The notes: generated from the letters alone by a model not told the origin. 64,000 nucleotides of DNA from JACMRP01 sp047302465 (GCF_047302465.1 NZ_CP178621.1:744001-808000); one strand, 5' to 3'. Positions 42,566-51,755 are shown, counted from the stretch's first letter. Made by a program: numbers and translations.

Positions 42566-43314
42566 ATTATACAGGAAAAGAAATCATCGTTTTTACCGAC
42601 GGTGCCTGCTCGGGCAATCCTGGCCCTGGTGGCTGGGGAAGTGTCGTGCTTTTACCAACAGGCTCGGTTCAAGAGCTTGGTGGCGGAGACTCCTCTACAA
42701 CCAACAACCGCATGGAGATGCACGCTGTCGGAGCTGCCTTAGAGCATTTGGCAGACACGCCCGGCGATATCATTATCTATACGGACTCTACGTACGTGAT
42801 TCGTGGAATTACCCAGTGGGTATGGGGTTGGAAGCGCAACAACTGGCGCACAGCTGAAGGCAAAGACGTCTCTAACAAAGACATTTGGCAGGATCTATTT
42901 GCTCTTGTCGTTAAACGCAAAGACTTGGGCAAGATCCATTGGAACTACACTCGTGGTCACATGGGCACGCCAGGCAATGAACGTTGCGACGAAATTGCTG
43001 TGGGGTTTTCGAAGGGCTATCGTGTGTCTTTGTATGTGGGTCCACTTTCTGGATATGGTATCGACATTTTAGATTTGCCAGAGCATGAAGAGTTGCCCGA
43101 AATGAAGCCCAACAATAAGGGCGAGAAAAAAGTGGCTTATTCTTACCTTAGCAATATTGGTGGAGTGGTCATTCGTCACAAGGATTGGGGTTCTTGTGAG
43201 CGCCGGGTGAAAGGACAATCCGGAGCGAAGTTTAAAAAAACCATGTCAGAGAATGAAGAACAAGAAGTTCTCAAATCTTGGGGGCTCTCAGGAGCTGCTA
43301 TCAAAGAATCCTAA
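42562..43314 (+). CDS. rnhA: Ribonuclease HI with C-terminal hybrid-binding-like domain
   Basis: The 250-residue protein begins with GTG and an RNase HI domain: VFTDGACSGNPGPGGWG, NNRMEMHA, IYTDSTYV and HMGTPGNERCDEIA give the DEDD metal residues, and WVWGWKRNNWRTAEGK is the basic handle. RNase HI degrades the RNA of RNA-DNA hybrids. About 80 further residues (from 170) include AYSYLSNIGGVVIRHKDWGSC and RRVKGQSGAKFKKTMSENEEQ (read in parts), which resemble the hybrid-binding/viroplasmin domain that eukaryotic RNase H1 has at its N-terminus. Here it is at the C-terminus. It overlaps the kinase gene by four bases. Confidence 0.85.
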   Translation: MNYTGKEIIVFTDGACSGNPGPGGWGSVVLLPTGSVQELGGGDSSTTNNRMEMHAVGAALEHLADTPGDIIIYTDSTYVIRGITQWVWGWKRNNWRTAEGKDVSNKDIWQDLFALVVKRKDLGKIHWNYTRGHMGTPGNERCDEIAVGFSKGYRVSLYVGPLSGYGIDILDLPEHEELPEMKPNNKGEKKVAYSYLSNIGGVVIRHKDWGSCERRVKGQSGAKFKKTMSENEEQEVLKSWGLSGAAIKES

Positions 43315-43550
43315 ATGTTGGTCAGAATATTTTCGACCTCGTCCAGAACTCTTTACCACAGTGTTTTAATCGTTATTAAATCCTAATAGCTGCAGATTCA
43401 GAACGAATTCCAACCAATTGCATTTGAAACTTGCTGTCGTTGGGCGTAAACACCCATCAAAAAGCCACACAGATTTTCGTTGATATTTCGAACAGTACAC
43501 ACCGATCAATTCAACATCAAAGTTGTACGTTTCATCAAAGAGGTACGTGT

Positions 43551-45278
43551 ATGGAAGTAAGTAAGCTTGCGCTTATCAATAAGATTGAAAGTTCTAAAGG
43601 GCACGTGATGATTTTAACATTGGGAGTTCTAGTCACCTTAGGCGTCGTGATGCCTTTAGGGCTAGGGCAATTGACTCAGTCTAATCAGACCTACAAGAGT
43701 TTCCGCGTTGTTGGCGCAAGAGACTCTTTAGTCAATCAAGTTAGAAGGTACTCTTCGATTGGATCTACATTTCGAGCAAGCTTAGACCCAAGTCTTCCAA
43801 CAGGAACGAACTCAGCATTGAATAGTTGTATCTTTGGTGGCTTGGTTCCATGCCAAGGTGGCGTAGAGCAACCAATCTCTCTCTATTATCCGGTCACGTC
43901 GGAAACCGGAGTAAAATCTTTGAAAGTATTGGCGGGCTCGGGCCCTCACGGTTCCATTCCAGCACAACCTGCTTTTTACAATTTGAAAGGTGCACCTTGT
44001 GCTGAAGACATTAAGGTAGCCGATATGAATTGTCCTTTTGAAGTCTTTGCTAATTTTGTAGCGACATGCACAGGAGGAGCCGCTTCGTGTGTGACTGCGG
44101 AATCCATTTCTGTTCGTTATACTGTTCGTGTAGCTCCGAGTCTTTCTGGAATTTCACTTGGGACCTCATTAAATACTTTATCTCTGGCAAGTGTCAGCCA
44201 AGCCGCGCCAGCAGTGACTCGCGAGCAAATATTGCCAGGATCCACAGACAGTACTTCAGGCAACGTGATGGTTACTATTTTAGTGATAGAAGATGCAGAG
44301 CCACCACCAGATGTCGCGACAAGACCCGTGATTGATCCTGCAATCATTGCAGCAGTTCAAGCCGGTGGAGTTCGCGATTCTAAAATCATCAGTATGTTAG
44401 CCCTTGCGTTTCAAGCGGCTGGCTTCACAGATCCGGCGTTCATCACGTCAGTGACTCAAGCGGGGATCAGACAGTGGGATGATTCTGATAAAGGTGATTT
44501 TACCAGAATTATTTCTGCGATTGCAGGTGCAGGTATTACAGATGTTGAAAGTGCTAGTTTGATTGCAAAGGCCGGTATCACAAGTCCAAGCTGGGCTCAG
44601 ATTGTAGTCCAATCTGGAATTACCAATGCCTATTTGGCTGGCGAGTTGCAGGGTGCTGGCATCAAAACTCCGGTCCAACTTGCAGCAGTTGTTGGCGCCG
44701 TTGTTGGAGTGGGCAATGCGCAAATTGCCGCTTCTATAGCAAAAAATGGAGTGACCGACGCTTCAATAGCGAATTCGATCTGGTCAGCAGTTTCTTCGCT
44801 GGGGCACTATGATATCGCAGAAACTATTATTGATGGCGGAGTCATTGATCCGGTGAAAATCACATCTATTATTAAAGCCGTTTCGGGAATTCCAAACGAA
44901 GAAGTCGCAGAAGAGCTTGCTGAAAGAGGTGTCACCGATCCTTCGTTGGCAATGACTCTTTGGAATATCGTCTCTGTGATTCGTGATGAAGACGATGCGG
45001 CAGAAATCGCAGCGTCAGGAATTCGAGATCCAAGTATTGCTCAGGCAAGAGTTGAGCAGTATTTGTCAGAGCAAACCACAACAACGTCAAATGTCAGCAA
45101 TTCAGGCTCAAACTCGGGTTCGAGTACACCAACGTCGACAGGAACAAGTTCGAGTTCCGGGTCGAGTAACACTACAACAACTACTTCGAGTGGTACTGGT
45201 TCTGGTCCGAAACCATTGCCTGCGAGCATGACATTGATTTCAACTTGCACAACCGGGTGTGGTACGCCGCTTTTTTAA
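43551..45278 (+). CDS. Pilin-like protein with internal GITD-type repeats (GspK-like tip candidate)
   Basis: The 575-residue protein starts at the ATG at 43551 (AGAGG ahead). Its N-terminus (ESSKGHVMILTLGVLVTLG) looks like a type IV prepilin, with cleavage possible after the KG, but position 5 is not Glu. A domain with paired cysteines resembles those of the two pilin-like proteins downstream. Residues about 265-500 hold eleven short repeats with the pattern G-[IV]-[TR]-D (AGFTDPAF, AGITDVES, NGVTDASI, RGVTDPSL, SGIRDPSI), then a Ser/Thr/Gly-rich linker and a C-terminal SCTTGC-like part. Large size and missing Glu5 recall GspK, the tip of type II secretion pseudopili. Confidence 0.65.
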   Translation: MEVSKLALINKIESSKGHVMILTLGVLVTLGVVMPLGLGQLTQSNQTYKSFRVVGARDSLVNQVRRYSSIGSTFRASLDPSLPTGTNSALNSCIFGGLVPCQGGVEQPISLYYPVTSETGVKSLKVLAGSGPHGSIPAQPAFYNLKGAPCAEDIKVADMNCPFEVFANFVATCTGGAASCVTAESISVRYTVRVAPSLSGISLGTSLNTLSLASVSQAAPAVTREQILPGSTDSTSGNVMVTILVIEDAEPPPDVATRPVIDPAIIAAVQAGGVRDSKIISMLALAFQAAGFTDPAFITSVTQAGIRQWDDSDKGDFTRIISAIAGAGITDVESASLIAKAGITSPSWAQIVVQSGITNAYLAGELQGAGIKTPVQLAAVVGAVVGVGNAQIAASIAKNGVTDASIANSIWSAVSSLGHYDIAETIIDGGVIDPVKITSIIKAVSGIPNEEVAEELAERGVTDPSLAMTLWNIVSVIRDEDDAAEIAASGIRDPSIAQARVEQYLSEQTTTTSNVSNSGSNSGSSTPTSTGTSSSSGSSNTTTTTSSGTGSGPKPLPASMTLISTCTTGCGTPLF

Positions 45279-45281
45279 AAA

Positions 45282-45896
45282 ATGAATAGTAAACTTGCGC
45301 AAAGAGGGTACACCCTCATAGAAATTATACTCTCTTTGGCTGTGACATCAGTATTAGTACTGATTGTGGCACAGGTATCTCAGGATATAATTAAAGACGT
45401 ACAAAGAAATAACCTTGTCGCTGCCCGGGACCAAGTGGTGGCGACATTCCGTCAGAGTTCCGGAAGTATCAATATTCTACGAGCGTCCTTGAGAGCTGCT
45501 TCCAATACTCAATTTCGCGATTGTGTTTGTGGAACCGGAGCGGGTTGTGTCAGTGCTCAAAATTATCCCTTTGTATTGTATGAAAATGATGGAGCTGGCT
45601 TACCAATATCGACTTACTTTGATGCCAATGGTCTTCCTTGTGATAAAAATCAGCGCAGTTGTCTCGTTGAAATCACAACTTACTTTGTGGCTCAGTGTAT
45701 GCCGGTCTTACCAAGCTCAGATCCGCAACCTCCTGCTAGCTGTGTCGGGGTGCCGGTCGAGTTTATTGGCGTATTTTACAACGTTCATCAAAATCCACTT
45801 ACTGTGGACCAAGGCAATGTCATTAAACCCGTGGCTGGTGCCGTTTTCACGCAAGCAAATTTGCTGGCGCCAACGGGATCTGGAGTCTGTCCATGA
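45282..45896 (+). CDS. Pilin-like protein with prepilin cleavage motif
   Basis: The 204-residue protein begins with MNSKLAQRGYTLIEIILSLA. The RG/YTLIE site and the following hydrophobic helix are those of type IV prepilins cut and methylated by PilD; Glu5 is present. The soluble part has cysteines in pairs (DCVCGTGAGCV, LPCDKNQRSC) and a region similar to its neighbours. It lies three bases after the large pilin-like gene and overlaps the next by four bases. It probably is a minor pilin or pseudopilin; no prepilin peptidase or assembly ATPase is within the window. Confidence 0.78.
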   Translation: MNSKLAQRGYTLIEIILSLAVTSVLVLIVAQVSQDIIKDVQRNNLVAARDQVVATFRQSSGSINILRASLRAASNTQFRDCVCGTGAGCVSAQNYPFVLYENDGAGLPISTYFDANGLPCDKNQRSCLVEITTYFVAQCMPVLPSSDPQPPASCVGVPVEFIGVFYNVHQNPLTVDQGNVIKPVAGAVFTQANLLAPTGSGVCP

Positions 45897-46585
45897 AAAA
45901 CAAGGGGTTTGCACTTCTTGAGTTGATGATTGCATTTGCGATTTTGGCAACGGTCGTTTTCGTTGCCCTTGAGTATTCCAATATCATGCGCAAAAATACT
46001 TCGCTTAGCAGGACCGTCGGCACGCGGGACCGTATTCTTTCGGCAGTTCGTAATTTTGCGGGTATGCCGGCGGCCCTTCGCAACAGTATGCGTGCGGCTT
46101 TAGCAGGAATTCCAGCGAATCCAAGATTGTTGGCGTGTGCCGGGGGAAATCCTTTGAACTCCTGTCAAACCGGAGTTGTCTATCCATTGACTCTTTATGC
46201 ACCACTAGTTGTGCGTTCGCCGACAGGCGTGATTCTTGGAATTCAGGCAGTATCAGCACCGATAGGAAGTGCGACACCAATGCGCTTGGACACCTTTGGC
46301 GTTCCTTGCTCTACGCCGGGCCCTGACTGTCCGCTGTTGGTATCGACTTCATTTCGCGCGCAGTGTGGGCCACCACTCAGAGATGCGTCGGCACCACCTC
46401 CCACGCAGGCAGACTTGGTTCCGCAAGCGATCTGCACAGTGGCCGATGTGATTGAAGTCACATATTCTATTCAATTGGATCCAGGCATCTCTTCAGCGGA
46501 CGCAAGTCTAAGTAGTTTTATCAGTCCTGTAACAGGATCGGTGACAACGCCAGTGGCTGCGATTTCGGGAAACCTGCCACAGTAG
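45893..46585 (+). CDS. Pilin-like protein with prepilin cleavage motif
   Basis: The 230-residue protein begins MKNKGFALLELMIAFAILAT, with a prepilin site after KG and Glu5 in FALLE. A helix with RTVGTRDRILSAVRNFAG follows, resembling RNNLVAARDQVVATFRQ and KSFRVVGARDSLVNQVRR at the same place in the two upstream proteins. The soluble domain has CAGGNPLNSCQTGVVYPLTLYAP, cut here as CAGGNPLNSC and VVYPLTLYAP, a cysteine-spaced block also seen in the other two. The three proteins look like paralogues forming one minor-pilin complex. It converges on the FG-GAP gene with a two-base gap. Confidence 0.78.
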   Translation: MKNKGFALLELMIAFAILATVVFVALEYSNIMRKNTSLSRTVGTRDRILSAVRNFAGMPAALRNSMRAALAGIPANPRLLACAGGNPLNSCQTGVVYPLTLYAPLVVRSPTGVILGIQAVSAPIGSATPMRLDTFGVPCSTPGPDCPLLVSTSFRAQCGPPLRDASAPPPTQADLVPQAICTVADVIEVTYSIQLDPGISSADASLSSFISPVTGSVTTPVAAISGNLPQ

Positions 46586-46587
46586 TT

Positions 46588-48204
46588 TTATTGAACTGTG
46601 GTGCAGGTTTGTTGCAAGAGACCTTTTTGGATATTGCGCTTAAAGAGATTTGCAGTAAAGCCGTTGATCATCGTGCTGGAAGTCGCAGTCAGGTCATCGT
46701 TTACGTTGGTCGCTAGGTAAGCGTGTTGGTTCCATACAGAGCGTGTTGGCATCCAAGCACGATCACTGGTCGGTGTATAGACACGAAGACCGGTGATAAG
46801 CTTTGCCTTCGCTTTGTCATCTTCATTTTGGTAAAGGTTATTCACGTTATAGTTGTTAGAGACAACAACGAGTTCTGCGTATCCATCACCAGTAACGTCA
46901 GCCACAACTGGATACTCTAGCAGAGTCCAAGAAGGGTTGATTTCGGACCAAATGATGTTCAAATTGTTGCTGCCATCCATACCATAGATACGAATGTAGT
47001 TTTCATCGGCATAGATGATTTCAGGCTTACCGTCGCCGTTAAAATCAAAAGAGGTTAAACCCGTAATTAAAGACGAGCAGTCTTGAGTCACGCTGCCTGC
47101 GACTTTTTCACCGCGTGCATTGAAGATCGTGAGTGACTTACCAGTCGCAACCGCAATTTCAAGAGTGCTAGGAACACCATCGAAATCTCCGATAGTTGCT
47201 TGGCCACCGCCAACAATTGGATTTTTATTGGCATCATAGCGGCAGATCAATTCTGAGTGCTCTGAAAGAGTTTTGTCGGCAATCACTTCGCCAGTCAAAC
47301 CGTTGTAGATAGAGAAAAAGCCGCCACCAGTGACAACAACTTCAATACCTGGAACATCTGGTAAAAGATCCGCCGTCGCAGGAAGACCGCTGCGCTTGAA
47401 TTTCCAAAGGTAGTTTCCGTTTGTATCCATTGCACCGGTTGTACCGATGATTTTGAGCGCGCTGTTAGCAGCATTAGAAAGGCTAACGGCATAAGTAGAG
47501 CAGCTTGTAGTGACTTCAGCTAAGCGCGTGTGAGCCAAAGGCGTCTTATCGCCGGCTTCAGTTAAGATCCAGCTGCCAGCAATGATTTCAGAGCGGCCAT
47601 CACCGTCGATGTCAGCTGCTGCGAAACCTGCGCGACAATTATTAACGCTCGTTAAGCCTGTACCAGTGAAATCCAAATTATATTCCCAGCGAAGACTGCC
47701 ATCATAATTCAAAGCAATGACTTTCTTGCCAAGGTAATGAAGATAGACAATTTCAGTTTTACCATCTTTATCGATATCTACTAAAAGTGGAGCCGTCGAT
47801 GCATATGGCATCAATGCGTCTGCAGAAACCGAGAATTTAGCAGCGCCAGTTTTGCCATTCAAAACACGTAGAACCCCTTTAGCGCTATAAGCAGCTTTTT
47901 CATAAGAAACAAACGCGATCTCTGGGATTTTATCGCCATCAAGGTCACCAACAACAGGTGAGGCCATGACTTGATCATATGCTGGCTGTGCATCGTTTGC
48001 GTAATCCCAAGCGTAAAGAAGCTTAGGTTTTACCTCGTCAGCCTCAATCTTGCGGCACATAGGAGGAGGTGGAGCTTCTTGGCTATCATTAGAAGCAGAC
48101 TCGAATTTAATCTCTTGTTGAAACATTTGATTTGCGCAGTTTTGATACGAAACGATCGTAACTGCGGACAAGATAAGTAAGGTGGCAACGGACTGCTTCT
48201 TCAT
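46588..48204 (-). CDS. Lipoprotein with FG-GAP/VCBS-type beta-propeller repeats
   Basis: The 538-residue protein starts at the ATG at 48204 (GGGGGT ahead); an open frame runs 24 codons further up without an export signal. The signal ends in VSYQNC, a probable lipobox. After a Pro-rich linker it has repeats with Asp-rich calcium loops: DLDGDKIPEIAF, DIDKDGKTEIVYL, DIDGDGRSEII, DFDGVPSTLEIAV, DFNGDGKPEIIY and DVTGDGYAELVVV. These make an integrin-like beta-propeller, usually for binding proteins or sugars outside the cell. It is convergent with the pilin-like trio. A link to adhesion is plausible but not shown. Confidence 0.82.
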   Translation of the reverse strand: MKKQSVATLLILSAVTIVSYQNCANQMFQQEIKFESASNDSQEAPPPPMCRKIEADEVKPKLLYAWDYANDAQPAYDQVMASPVVGDLDGDKIPEIAFVSYEKAAYSAKGVLRVLNGKTGAAKFSVSADALMPYASTAPLLVDIDKDGKTEIVYLHYLGKKVIALNYDGSLRWEYNLDFTGTGLTSVNNCRAGFAAADIDGDGRSEIIAGSWILTEAGDKTPLAHTRLAEVTTSCSTYAVSLSNAANSALKIIGTTGAMDTNGNYLWKFKRSGLPATADLLPDVPGIEVVVTGGGFFSIYNGLTGEVIADKTLSEHSELICRYDANKNPIVGGGQATIGDFDGVPSTLEIAVATGKSLTIFNARGEKVAGSVTQDCSSLITGLTSFDFNGDGKPEIIYADENYIRIYGMDGSNNLNIIWSEINPSWTLLEYPVVADVTGDGYAELVVVSNNYNVNNLYQNEDDKAKAKLITGLRVYTPTSDRAWMPTRSVWNQHAYLATNVNDDLTATSSTMINGFTANLFKRNIQKGLLQQTCTTVQ

Positions 48205-48330
48205 ACAACGACCCCCGACACTATTAAGCATAAGCAACTTACGGGCCGTTTGAATAGCCCGTAAAATTGGAACCACACACTAAGATCTAGACACTGACTA
48301 ATATGTAGTAAACGCGCGGGAGCCCTTAAG

Positions 48331-48367
48331 AAAACTGGGTTTCTCTCGGAAAAGCCCGTTTTTTTGA
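48331..48367 (-). terminator. Probable bidirectional terminator after the nadB operon
   Basis: An imperfect hairpin built from ACTGGGTTT and AAAAGCCCGT, with single-base bulges, has Ts on both sides. It lies 24 bases after the stop of the lipoprotein gene at 48391 and is most useful to that minus-strand operon. Confidence 0.45.
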
Positions 48368-48390
48368 CTAGAAGATCGTCATACCGAAAT

Positions 48391-48987
48391 CTATTTAGGC
48401 CCGAAGTTAAGGTTTACAGAGCCAATAGCGCCTGTGAAAACCAGCTTTACGGGGTGACCATCTAAAGAACGAGCCGCCACAGGGAAGCTAATCGTATAGG
48501 GTGTCGCAAACGAGGTATGGTAGTGATAGAGGCTTTGAACCTCGCGAGTTAAGAGTTTGATCTTCGTGACCTTACCCTCATAGCGTTGGCCGTTGGCATC
48601 CAGGAAGACTTTCCACAGAGTTTTGCTCTTATAAAGATCATCCCATTTTCTTTCAGGCGAATAGAAGCTTACAAAAACCTGTGTTTCTTGAGCCATACGG
48701 TTTTCTGCCAGCTTCTTTTCGTTGTCGTAGTTCACTTGGTCCCATTGAAAGAGACGAGCATTTTGATCGACTTGAGCAAGGGCGGCTTCGCTGCCAAGAA
48801 GAGTGGCATGAACCGTAACCGTGTTGTTCAAGCCATTGTAATCTTCGATATGGTCACTCCATTTATCGACGACATCTTCGTAACCGTCTTGGCTTATGAT
48901 ATTTACACCGGCACGATTTGTGATCATCGAAGAAGCGCAAGCAGCTAGTAAAAAGGTTGTCGATAGCAGAATTCCAACATGCTTCAT
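48391..48987 (-). CDS. Lipoprotein of unknown function
   Basis: The 198-residue protein has lipobox LAAC (Cys17) after KHVGILLSTTFL. The mature part has no motif I recognise; KWDDLYKSKTLWKVFLDANG and AARSLDGHPVKLVF suggest a beta-sandwich-like domain. It is the third gene of the nadB-hydrolase-lipoprotein operon; its start touches the stop of the hydrolase gene (overlap of one base). Confidence 0.72.
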   Translation of the reverse strand: MKHVGILLSTTFLLAACASSMITNRAGVNIISQDGYEDVVDKWSDHIEDYNGLNNTVTVHATLLGSEAALAQVDQNARLFQWDQVNYDNEKKLAENRMAQETQVFVSFYSPERKWDDLYKSKTLWKVFLDANGQRYEGKVTKIKLLTREVQSLYHYHTSFATPYTISFPVAARSLDGHPVKLVFTGAIGSVNLNFGPK

Positions 48988-49844
48988 TATTTTTCTACTC
49001 CAGCAAGGAATGTTCTTAAGTCCTGATAAACCTGTTCACGAACAATGTCATTATAGACTTCATGTCTGGCATCTGGGTAGATTTTAATCTCTTTTTCGGT
49101 GCTCCCCAGGTTTTCAAAAACCTTGATGGCTTCTGCAGAGCTAATGACAGGATCTTTGTCAGAGATTTGGAACAAAGTTTTAAATTTAATCTGCGAAGCT
49201 CTTTCTTGGATGAATGGGAAGCTATCCATGAAACCTAAATAAACTCCGGCACTAATGCGGGCGTGGCGATAAGGATCTTGTTCAAGTTCGCGGATGACAT
49301 CCGGATCGCGAGTCACGTGTTCATTCGTGATCTCATTCCACAAAGTCAAAGTCGGCACAAGTTTATTCAACCATTGAGCGCCAACCTTTTTGAAAGCAGG
49401 AACGTGGACGCCAATTCCGAAAAGTGGAGAGCTTGCGACCAAGGCACTTGGCTTGAATTCTGGGTGCTTCATCAGAGTTTTGAATTGCACCAAGCCGCCC
49501 ATCGAATGGCTAAGTAAAACGACAGGTCCGTTTTTAACTTTAGTATTTTCCATCACCATTTTCAAAAACAGGGCATAGTCATCGCAATAGGCATCGAAAC
49601 TTGGCGCGTATCCGCGCGCACCCTCAGAGTGACCGTGACCGCGCATATCCCAAGTGTAGATGGTCCAATTTTCGTCTTTTAATGCATCAACGACACGGTG
49701 ATAAGAGCCTGTATGCTCACCATGGCCGTGAGTGATGATGATCGTCCCACGTGGATTTGGCTTTTCCCACACTTGAAAAAAAAGACTAGCGCCGTCAGCG
49801 CCCTTAAAACGACCTTCTGAAATTTTGTATTGATTTTGTGCCAT
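48987..49844 (-). CDS. Monoacylglycerol-lipase-like alpha/beta hydrolase
   Basis: The 285-residue protein is a Hydrolase_4 (serine aminopeptidase S33/monoacylglycerol lipase) family member. HGHGEHTGSYHRV forms the oxyanion region, LLSHSMGGLVQFKTL carries the nucleophile Ser in an SHSMG elbow, and the acid and His are expected in ISDKDPVISS and YPDARHEVYND. Relatives cleave fatty acids from monoacylglycerols. There is no signal peptide. The lipoprotein gene follows directly and nadB lies 29 bases upstream. Confidence 0.85.
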   Translation of the reverse strand: MAQNQYKISEGRFKGADGASLFFQVWEKPNPRGTIIITHGHGEHTGSYHRVVDALKDENWTIYTWDMRGHGHSEGARGYAPSFDAYCDDYALFLKMVMENTKVKNGPVVLLSHSMGGLVQFKTLMKHPEFKPSALVASSPLFGIGVHVPAFKKVGAQWLNKLVPTLTLWNEITNEHVTRDPDVIRELEQDPYRHARISAGVYLGFMDSFPFIQERASQIKFKTLFQISDKDPVISSAEAIKVFENLGSTEKEIKIYPDARHEVYNDIVREQVYQDLRTFLAGVEK

Positions 49845-49873
49845 GCTACCTGCCTGGCTCTATTTTGGCGAAC

Positions 49874-51523
49874 TTACCTGAGGCCGCGCAACAAAATTGT
49901 GTCTTTCGCTTTCGGATCTGTTCGTCTTTCGCCATCAAGGACTTTTACCTGAGGGACGAAAGGATAGTCCAAGTTATAGTGAATGCCTCGCGACTCATGA
50001 CGACGAAGGGCACAGGTGACGGAAAGGTCCGCCACAATGGCGATATTTCTGAGCTCCAAAATGTCGCTATGAATTTTGAAGTGAGAGTAGTATTCGCGCA
50101 CTTCGTTCAAGATATTTTTCAGGCGATGCTGAGCGCGCTCAAGACGTTTGTTTGAACGTACAATCCCCACGTAATTCCACATCAGGCGACGGATTTCTTC
50201 CCACATGTGAGAGATCACAATCATCTCGTCATCGTTGGATTCTTCAGGATAGTGCCACTCTTTAGGATCGTGTTCACAAACCTTCAAATCATTCAATTCA
50301 TTCCCAAGAACATTGCTGGCGTTGTGAGCCATGCACAAACATTCCAAGAGGGAATTTGAAGCCAAACGATTGGCGCCATGAAGACCCGTGCACGCTGTTT
50401 CGCCGATCGCAAGAAGCCCTGGAATATCCGTTCTGCCACTCATGTCCGTTAAAACTCCGCCACACAAGTAGTGCGCAGCTGGCACCACCGGAATCGGCGT
50501 TTTGGTCATGTCGATTCCGTATTCAAGGCATTTGCTGTAAATGGCAGGGAAGCGTTTTTTAAGGAATTCTGCATCCTGTTTTGTCATGTCCAGAAAGACA
50601 CAATGAGCACCGGATTTTTTCATCTCGCCGTCGATAGAGCGAGCCACGATATCACGTGGGGCAAGGGATCCCAACGGATGATACTTGCGCATGAAAGCTT
50701 CGCCTTGGGAATTGATGAGTTCTCCGCCTTCACCACGCAAAGCCTCAGAGATCAAAAAGTTGCGAGCTTCAGGATGATACAAACAAGTCGGGTGGAATTG
50801 CATGAATTCCAAATTGGAAATGCGCGCGCCCGCTCGGTAAGCCATGGCAATTCCATCCCCAGTCGCGCCACTCCAGTTGGAGGTATAAAGATAAACTTTG
50901 CCGGCGCCGCCGGTAGCTAGAACCGTCGATTTGCCAAGGAAGGCCTCGACCTCTCCCGTTGTTTTATTCAACGAGTAAGTTCCCACACAACGCGTGGGAC
51001 TCATGTCGTAAGTGTTGACTTGTTTATTGATGATTAAATCGATAGCAAAATGATTTTCTAAAAGTTCGATGTTGGGATTTTCACGGACTCGTTTTAAAAG
51101 AGTGCGATGAACTTCGTGTCCGGTCTGATCTTCGAAGTGCAAAATGCGTCGGAAAGAGTGTCCGCCTTCGCGCGTCAAATCGATGGAATTCTCCTCGTTG
51201 TCAACGCCTCGACGAACGTCGAAATGAACTCCCCAGTTTAGCAAATCCTGAATGCGATCAGGGGCTTGGTTCACGAAGTTTTCCACGACCTCGACCTTGC
51301 AGAGGCCAGCTCCAGCGGTCAAAGTGTCCTGGATGTGATTTTCAAAACTGTCTTCGCGGGCCATGACTGCAGCGATGCCCCCTTGGGCCATGTCAGTGTT
51401 GCTGTCGGTGGCTTTTTCCTTGGAAAGAATGACGACTTTCCCTTGAGAGGACATTTTCAGAGCCAATGCGAGGCCTGCTAAACCAGAACCGATAATCAAA
51501 ACATCACAGCGTCGAGTCTTCAC
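49874..51523 (-). CDS. nadB: L-aspartate oxidase
   Basis: The 549-residue protein begins with CDVLIIGSGLAGLALALKM, an FAD-binding Rossmann motif, and has MAQGGIAAVMA, HSFRRILHFEDQTG, EFMQFHPTCLYHPE and the GLHGANRLASNSLLECL stretch of NadB and related flavoproteins. It oxidises aspartate to iminoaspartate, the first step of NAD synthesis in bacteria. Length and motifs fit NadB better than succinate dehydrogenase subunit A. No nadA or nadC lies within the window. It is the first gene of a three-gene operon. Confidence 0.93.
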   Translation of the reverse strand: MKTRRCDVLIIGSGLAGLALALKMSSQGKVVILSKEKATDSNTDMAQGGIAAVMAREDSFENHIQDTLTAGAGLCKVEVVENFVNQAPDRIQDLLNWGVHFDVRRGVDNEENSIDLTREGGHSFRRILHFEDQTGHEVHRTLLKRVRENPNIELLENHFAIDLIINKQVNTYDMSPTRCVGTYSLNKTTGEVEAFLGKSTVLATGGAGKVYLYTSNWSGATGDGIAMAYRAGARISNLEFMQFHPTCLYHPEARNFLISEALRGEGGELINSQGEAFMRKYHPLGSLAPRDIVARSIDGEMKKSGAHCVFLDMTKQDAEFLKKRFPAIYSKCLEYGIDMTKTPIPVVPAAHYLCGGVLTDMSGRTDIPGLLAIGETACTGLHGANRLASNSLLECLCMAHNASNVLGNELNDLKVCEHDPKEWHYPEESNDDEMIVISHMWEEIRRLMWNYVGIVRSNKRLERAQHRLKNILNEVREYYSHFKIHSDILELRNIAIVADLSVTCALRRHESRGIHYNLDYPFVPQVKVLDGERRTDPKAKDTILLRGLR

Positions 51524-51755
51524 TTTGTCTCCCTGGGCATTCCCAGAATTTCCCTAGTCTAGCTCAGAGGAGGCCGCCCCTCAAAAGCTAACTGCTGAGA
51601 GAGGTTTTTAATGCTCTTTATTGCCTTTGGCAAAGGACTCTTGCTTGATTCTTACCGGTTTCTAAATCTACAATGTATTCAATAAGCTATGTGCATGGCA
51701 GCGTGTGGCTGGGTTGGACCCAAAGTACCGATAAAGCAGGGAAAGCAAAGTAAAT

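Noticed and set aside
43431..43550. 40-codon extension of the large pilin-like gene
   Set aside because: It has no export signal or ribosome site, whereas the ATG at 43551 gives a short basic leader and a prepilin-like helix.
44340..45060. Repeats in the pilin-like gene considered as CRISPR or satellite DNA
   Set aside because: The repetition is at protein level in one open frame; the DNA copies differ and have no constant spacing.
51524..51755. ACCGATAA at about 51727 considered as a sigma-28 (FliA) -10 box
   Set aside because: No TAAA-type -35 box lies at the needed distance upstream.
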